Assembly (NCBI RefSeq): GCF_003711515.1
Contig: NW_021167079.1
Span: 5,068,928-5,132,927, forward strand
Reading direction: 5' to 3'
Origin: Sodiomyces alkalinus F11
Lineage: Eukaryota > Ascomycota > Sordariomycetes > Glomerellales > Plectosphaerellaceae
Length of the DNA stretch: 64,000 nt
In this document: positions 58,422 to 64,000 of the stretch, piece by piece
Layout of the letters: every line of letters starts with the position of its first letter
Position numbering within the stretch: position 1 is the stretch's first letter
Notes under the pieces: generated by a model
What the model saw: the letters and a program-made list of their open reading frames with translations, nothing else
The model's database searches: none
Told to the model about the DNA's origin: nothing
Translations under genes and position numbers: made by a program

Positions 58422-61400
58422 ATGGATCAACAACAGCACCAGCCGCAGCAAGACAGGGCTCAGGGGCCGCCGACGAGCGGTGTCCATGGTCCTGCTGGCC
58501 GTCGGCTTCACATTGCCCATCGCAGAAGCCCTTCGGAGCTCACGCCGCTGGTGAGCATGTTCCAGAACCCTGGGAGTAAGTCACACCACCCACCCACGAT
58601 CTCATCGAATCCCCCTTCTTCTCCATCGATTTCAGCTAGATCACTAGCACTTCCTGCTCCTCGGCAGTCACCACAAGTCCCTTCTCCCCCTTTTGCCCTT
58701 ATTCCCTCTTTTTTATCCCTTTCTTCATTTCTATATCCCATCATCGCCATGATCTGTTCTCCAACCACCATCAAGGAGGACAATGCTGACGCATGTGCCA
58801 TCTTCCGGCTCCTGTAGTGGAACATATCGCCATCCAGCAGCAGATCGAGCTCCTGCAACAGCAGCAGCAACAGATCCAGGCTACCCAGCAGCAATACATG
58901 AACATGGGGATGATCCCTCCCACCCAACAGCTTGGCCCCGGCGGTGCTTTCAATCCTTTGCAGCCAGCCATGCAGGCATTCCAGTTCCCACAACAAATCC
59001 CCCAGCAGAACGTCTCCATGGCCCAGCCTTCTCAGCCCATGTCACATCGCCGTAACCAGTCTGCCCTCCCGAATATGGGCATGGGTCCTCCCCCGGCCCC
59101 CTCTTCGGGTGCGTCCGGCTCGGCCTACCTCGACCCGCAGGGTATCCAGGGCCGAGACAACGCCGGCGGTCGCGGCGGCCGTGGCGGTGGCTCCGGCGGC
59201 GGTCATCAAAGACGGCACTCGTTAGCGCTTGCAGACGCTAAGAAGGCTGCAGACCTCGCTCAACAGAAGCGCACAACCTCGGGCTTCCAGTTTCCTGGTC
59301 CCAACGCCACCCCCGAAAACGGCGCCGAAGCTGCCAGCAGCTCGGCTCAGCTCGAGCAACAGGTATCTCATGGACCGCCCTCTGGCATTGGCCGTGGCCG
59401 TGGAAGCGGACATGGCCGGAGCCAGAGCATGGCCGTTGGCGCTAGCGGAGGTGCCCGCGGTCGCGGCGGTGCCCTCGGCTTGAATTCCGACTCGACCGGG
59501 CATTCCAACGATTTCCCACGTCGCGGGTCCATGGGTCACGCCAGGACTGGTTCCCGCAACTTCGAGGGAAATTGGCGCAATCAGAACCAAAACCAAGGCC
59601 AAGACCAGGCCGGAAACCAAGGCCAACAAGCCTTCCAGCCGGGCCATCGCGCTCGTGGCTCTATGAACCAGTCCATTTCTGGCTTCCAGTTCCCCAACCA
59701 GGGCCAGCTCATGCAGATTCCGGGACAAATGATGCCTTTCCAAATGTACCCAGGACAGCCCCTCAACCCTCTGCAGCTCGGCCAGCTGCAGGCTCTCCAG
59801 GCTGCGCAGATGAACGGTCAGCAGTTTGTTGGCCTGCAAGGAAGTCAGCATGCGCCCCAGCTTGGCGGCCATCCGCAATCGCAACAGCAGCAGCAGCGGA
59901 AGACCCTTTTTACTCCTTACCTGCCGCAGGCGACCCTGCCGGCTCTCCTTGGCGACGGCCAACTCGTATCTGGCATCCTCCGCGTGAATAAGAAAAATCG
60001 CAGCGATGCCTACGTCTCCACGCAGCACGGTCTGCTTGACGCCGATATCTTCATTTGCGGTAGCAAGGATCGCAACCGTGCTCTTGAGGGTGATCTCGTA
60101 GCCGTCGAGTTGCTCGACGTCGACGAGGTCTGGTCGCAAAAGCGGGAGAAGGAAGAAAAGAAGAAACGTAAAGACATCACCGACACCAGATCCGGTTCGA
60201 CCAACGGACAGAATCCGTCGTCCACCAACCCCGATGACGGCAACCCGGCGGAAGGAGGCCTCCGCCGCCGAGGCAGTCTCCGCCAGCGCCCTACCCAGAA
60301 GAAGAACGATGACGTTGAGGTGGAGGGACAGAGCCTCTTGCTTGTTGAGGAGGAAGAGATCAGCGACGAGCACAAGCCCCTATATGCCGGTCACATTGTT
60401 GCCGTCGTGGAACGTGTTCCCGGTCAGATGTTCTCCGGCACTCTCGGCCTGCTCCGCCCAAGCAGCCAGGCCACCAAGGAGAAGCAGGAAGCCGAGAGGG
60501 CCGCCCGCGATGGTGGCCCTGGCCGGCAAGCCGACAACCGATCACATGAAAAGCCCAAGATTGTCTGGTTCAAGCCTACGGACAAGCGCGTGCCGCTCAT
60601 CGCCATCCCCACCGAGCAGGCGCCCAGGGACTTCGTGGAGAAGCATCAGCAGTATGCGGACAGGATCTTTGTTGCCTGCATCAAGCGCTGGCCGATCACC
60701 TCTCTGCATCCCTTTGGCACTCTCGTGGAGCAGCTTGGTCGCATGGGAGAGATCAAAGTTGAGACAGATGCTCTCCTGCGCGACAACAACTTTGGGTCTG
60801 ACGAATTTTCCGATGCCGTTTTGCGCAGCGTCAACCTACAAGACTGGTCTCTCGCCAAGGAAGATGAGACAGCTCTCGCTGCTCGCCGCGACTTCCGCGA
60901 CGAAAAGGTGATCACTCTCGATCTCGACGGGGCTGGCGAACTCGGAAACGCCTTCCACGTCAAGACGCAGCTGGACGGTAAGATCGATATCGCTATCCAC
61001 GTTCCTGACATCACCCACTTTGTGAAGGCCAACTCCCTGGTCGACCGAGAAGCCAAGAAGCGCGGTACAGCCGTCCACTTGGTCGACCGGACATGTGCCA
61101 TGCTTCCTCCCAAGATTGGCGCGGAGGTATGCGCCTTGCTTCCCGACCAGGAACGTCTGGCTGTCACCGTCCTGTTCCGCGTCAACCCTATCAACGGCAG
61201 TGTCGCCGAGGGCGACGCTTGGGTTGGCAAGAGCATCATCAAGAGCTCTGGAAAGATCACACTGCAGGAGCTTGATGACGCCCTCGGCGGCCAGTCTGAG
61301 TGGAAGCACCCGGCCATGCAGCTCAATGACGTGCAAATTCTGAACGTAAGTCTCATCCATTCTTCACGGCTCAAGGACGAAGGCGCGCGGATGACTCGGG

Positions 61401-62785
61401 TCCCGTTGCTAACACCATCACCAACAGGCCGTTGCGGAGAAGTTTAGAGAGGACCGGCTGGGCGCCGGCGGCGAGCCCATTGCGCCTCTGAGGCTGCTCC
61501 AGCAGCTCGACGACGAGAACATCCCCATCAAGCTTAACGTTTTTGACTCTTCCCCGGCGACCGAGCTGGTGGAGGAGCTCATGCACAAGGCCAATATCCA
61601 CATCGCGCAGCTCATTGCCAAGGGTCTCCCCGAGAAAGCGCTGTTGCGTCGGCAGGGCCCGCCCAACGCCCGGCGGCTGCAGACCATCTCGGAACGCATG
61701 AACGCGCTCGGGTACGAGGTCGATACGTCTTCCAGCAGCGCGCTGCAGAACAGTCTCTTTAAGGTCGACGACGCGGATATTCGCAAGGGCATGGAGACGC
61801 TTGTGCTCAAGTCTATGCAGCGCGCCAAGTATTTCATCGCGGGTAAGACGGCACAGCATCTTTGGCCGCATTACGTGTTGAACGCGCCGCTCTACACCCA
61901 CTTCACCTGTCCCACTCGACGCTACGCGGACATTATTGTACACCGGCAGCTTGAGGCAGTCCTCTCGGAGGGTACGATGGAGTACAGCGAGGACGTCGAG
62001 AGCCTAGTTAAGACGACGGAATCGTGCAACACGAAGAAGGACTCGGCGCAGAATGCACAAGAGCAGAGCATCCACGTCGACTCCTGCCGCAAGATGGACA
62101 AGAAGCGCCAGGAGGCGAACGGCGATTTGGTCACGGAAGGCGTGGTGATCTGCGTGTATGAGTCGGCGTTTGATGTCTTGATCCCAGAATGGGGCTTCGA
62201 GAAGCGGGTGCACTGCGATCAGCTGCCTCTTAAGAAGGCTGAATTCCGCAAGGAGAAGCGGGTCCTGGAGTTGTACTGGGAGAAGGGAGTGACCAGCTCG
62301 GCGTACGTGCCTGAGGACGAGCGGCCCAAGGCTGCGGCATCGCAACGGATGTCCAACGCCCGGGCGGCAGCGCGGCAGACGGAGGAAGCGGAGCGGGCTC
62401 GGAAGGAGCGCGAAGAGGCGGCACGGAAGCAGACGGAGACGGGCACCATCTCGACTGACGACGTGGACGCTCTGTTCGACGACGACGACGATAATATCTC
62501 GGACGTGACGGAAGCCATGGCGGGTGCGTCGCTGGCGGAGCGGCCGACGCAGAGCGTGCCGGGCTCGCCAACGCGGGCGTCCTCGGGGGCGAAACCGTTG
62601 CAGCGCACCCGGTCGGATTCCAAGGTGCCGGTGGCGGAGGCGCCTGAGACTCGGCTGACAGACAAGGAGAAGTACCTGAAGCTGTTCAAGCTCCGGGAAG
62701 AGGGCGGCGACTACATCCAGGACGTCACGGAGATGACGAGGGTTCCGATTATTCTCAAGACGGACCTTAGCAAGAGCCCACCGTA

Positions 62786-62828
<43 letters not shown>

Positions 62829-62907
62829 CCTTCTCTCAACCTTTGCTGACACCGTGCCTACGTCTAGTTGCCTGACTATCCGGTCTCTCAACCCTTACGC
62901 TCTATAA
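58422..62907 (+). CDS. SSD1: SSD1/gul-1 family RNA-binding protein (RNase II-like pseudonuclease)
   Basis: SSD1 binds the 5' leaders of cell-wall mRNAs and controls their translation and localisation, under the kinase Cbk1/Orb6. Four exons: 58422-58575, 58818-61345, 61428-62782 and 62868-62907, giving 1358 aa. The N-terminal 400 residues are low-complexity, rich in Gln, Gly and Pro, with HRRNQSALP, HQRRHSLALAD, RRGSMGH and HRARGSMN, which fit Cbk1/Orb6 HxRRxS-type sites. Cold-shock-like domains follow (FTPYLPQATLPALLGDGQLV), then RNB (HVKTQLDGKIDIAIHVPDITHFV, HFTCPTRRYADIIVHRQ). The acidic cluster needed for catalysis (DxxDD) is replaced by DLDGAGELGNA, as in other inactive SSD1 proteins. The last exon (PCLTIRSLNPYAL) was found by the GTAAGT donor at 62783 and CTAG acceptor at 62867; reading through instead ends at once at 62786. 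Confidence 0.93.
62788..62828. repeat. Run of 41 T inside the last SSD1 intron
   Basis: The poly-T tract begins just after the donor GTAAG and fills about half of the 85-nt intron, upstream of the GCTGAC branch point. Its length may vary between assemblies. Confidence 0.9.
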
Positions 62908-64000
62908 AGAAATATTGAAGCATGACCTCCGGGTTCGCAATCGCTATTCGTCCGAAAATACAGTCATCTCAGCTTAGCGTGCTTGGCCTATAGCGGTCGA
63001 CAGCGACAGCGATGTGCAAAAGGTTATATCCATGGACAGACAGAGAGGCGGTGTAGCAGAAGCATTGGTACGTCGAGGCACGAGGAGAGGAGGCGCTTGT
63101 CGTCAGTAGGGAAATAGCATCGGGCGGCGGATAGCATGGGGCGGCAGATGGAAGCTTGCCATTGATGGGAGGTTACTTGCAGAAGAAGTACATCATATTA
63201 TGCTAGGGCGCGCGTTCATGCATCCATATCTGGAGTCAGCAAGTAGCGGGCCATACCTACGGGGGGGCGGGGCGGGGCGGGAGAAATGGCGGTAGTAAAG
63301 TGGAATAGTCATTTATCTATTTAGTCGCAAAGGGGAAAGAAAGCCAAAGTTGACAGGCATGTGTCTATGGGATTATTTTGGGTGATTCGTGAAGGCCTTG
63401 CCGTCTCCTTCATAGACGCGCCGTTGCTCAGGGAGATGCTTGGTATAACGTTGGGACGATGAAGACGTAGCCATAGCCAGCCGTAGCCGTAGCCGTCTCG
63501 GGTCTAACGAGCACAGCACGTGGGTAAGGGTACATGTAGCGATCTACTTCGTATGACGGAATACAGATGAAGGACAGTCGGCGCGTGGGATGTCGCGAGC
63601 AGAATAAAATGGTACGTACCTAGGCATTCCCGTTGTTGTGCGGCTTTATCCACTACACTGCTCTTTCTCCTTTTCTACGAAGGAAACGAAAGAGAAAAAG
63701 AACGGTGGGGTGGCGTTTGACAGGTTTGGGGGTCCGAGGATCAAGGGGCACGGAGGCGCGGAGCTGCTGGCTGGTTCAGGTATCGGGTGTCGGATGTCGG
63801 GGGGCTTCGGGGGATTTTGGCCAGGGTCTGCGACGGTCAAGACTTTTGGTGGCCTTGGGAAGTGTCTCGGTTGCTCTGTAAGCCGGTCGGACAACAGCCA
63901 CAGGGGCGTCAGAGTGTAGTATTGAATAGGCAAGGAACAGGGATGAGAAAGGAGGACCCAGAATACAAGCTTAAGCTCAAGCTCAGGAGGCCCATTGGGG
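62908..64000. other. 3' flank of SSD1 and intergenic end of window
   Basis: No gene was supported to the window edge. A G-rich stretch (gggggggcggggcggggcggg, about 63260-63283) could form a G-quadruplex, and short repeats of gccgtagcc lie near 63480. A 93-codon frame (63638-63919) has no recognisable features. Confidence 0.5.

Noticed and set aside
58508..58996. Frames antisense to SSD1 exons 1-2, and many others antisense to GC-rich genes
   Set aside because: They are shadows of real coding sequence caused by GC-rich third positions.
62784..62786. TAA as the stop codon of SSD1
   Set aside because: It overlaps a consensus donor (GTAAGT); splicing adds a short end with conserved character, so the TAA is taken to be intronic.

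Overview
The window is nuclear DNA of a filamentous ascomycete (Pezizomycotina, most likely a Sordariomycete). The grounds are short introns (about 50-125 nt) with GT..AG ends and CTRAC-like branch points, family content (GLE1, SSD1/gul-1, a BIM1/X325-like copper protein, a fungal STAND-like protein), short TACCTAAGGTA and TACGGAGTA words between genes, and a large repeat block ruined by repeat-induced point mutation (RIP). No rRNA, tRNA, CRISPR or bacterial operon structure was seen.

Layout. 1-7.7 kb is gene-poor: a myosin essential light chain gene at the left edge, one uncertain membrane ORF and a decayed GC-rich minisatellite. 7.8-26.9 kb is a gene-rich arm with ten genes: a SAM methyltransferase and a CoA-binding protein (divergent pair), a BTB/POZ protein, a PhyH-family dioxygenase, an AAA+ ATPase, a STAND-like protein, an NTF2-like protein divergent from a secreted copper-protein homologue, and a TMEM97/EXPERA protein convergent with a single-pass membrane protein. 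27.16-54.04 kb is an AT-rich, RIP-ruined block with no intact gene. 54.3-64 kb returns to normal DNA with two conserved genes in divergent arrangement: GLE1 (mRNA export) and SSD1/gul-1 (RNA-binding translational regulator).

The block can be dissected. Its two ends carry TA-flanked, imperfect terminal inverted repeats, suggesting an old DNA element. Into it went Ty3/gypsy element A (28165-44812: two 373-bp LTRs, 5-bp duplication aatac), and into A went Ty3/gypsy element B (29375-36930: two 523-bp LTRs, duplication gtctc/gcctc). Both retroelements have pol on the minus strand, and both hold a decayed plus-strand (antisense) reading frame between integrase and 3' LTR. The remaining roughly 10 kb of host element contains long plus-strand relic frames whose stops are nearly all of the CAA/CAG to TAA/TAG kind that RIP produces; I do not recognise their products.

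The intact genes are mostly housekeeping or regulatory and do not form one pathway or a recognisable secondary-metabolite cluster. Gene models were built by eye from splice signals and reading-frame continuity; exon coordinates are given in each entry.
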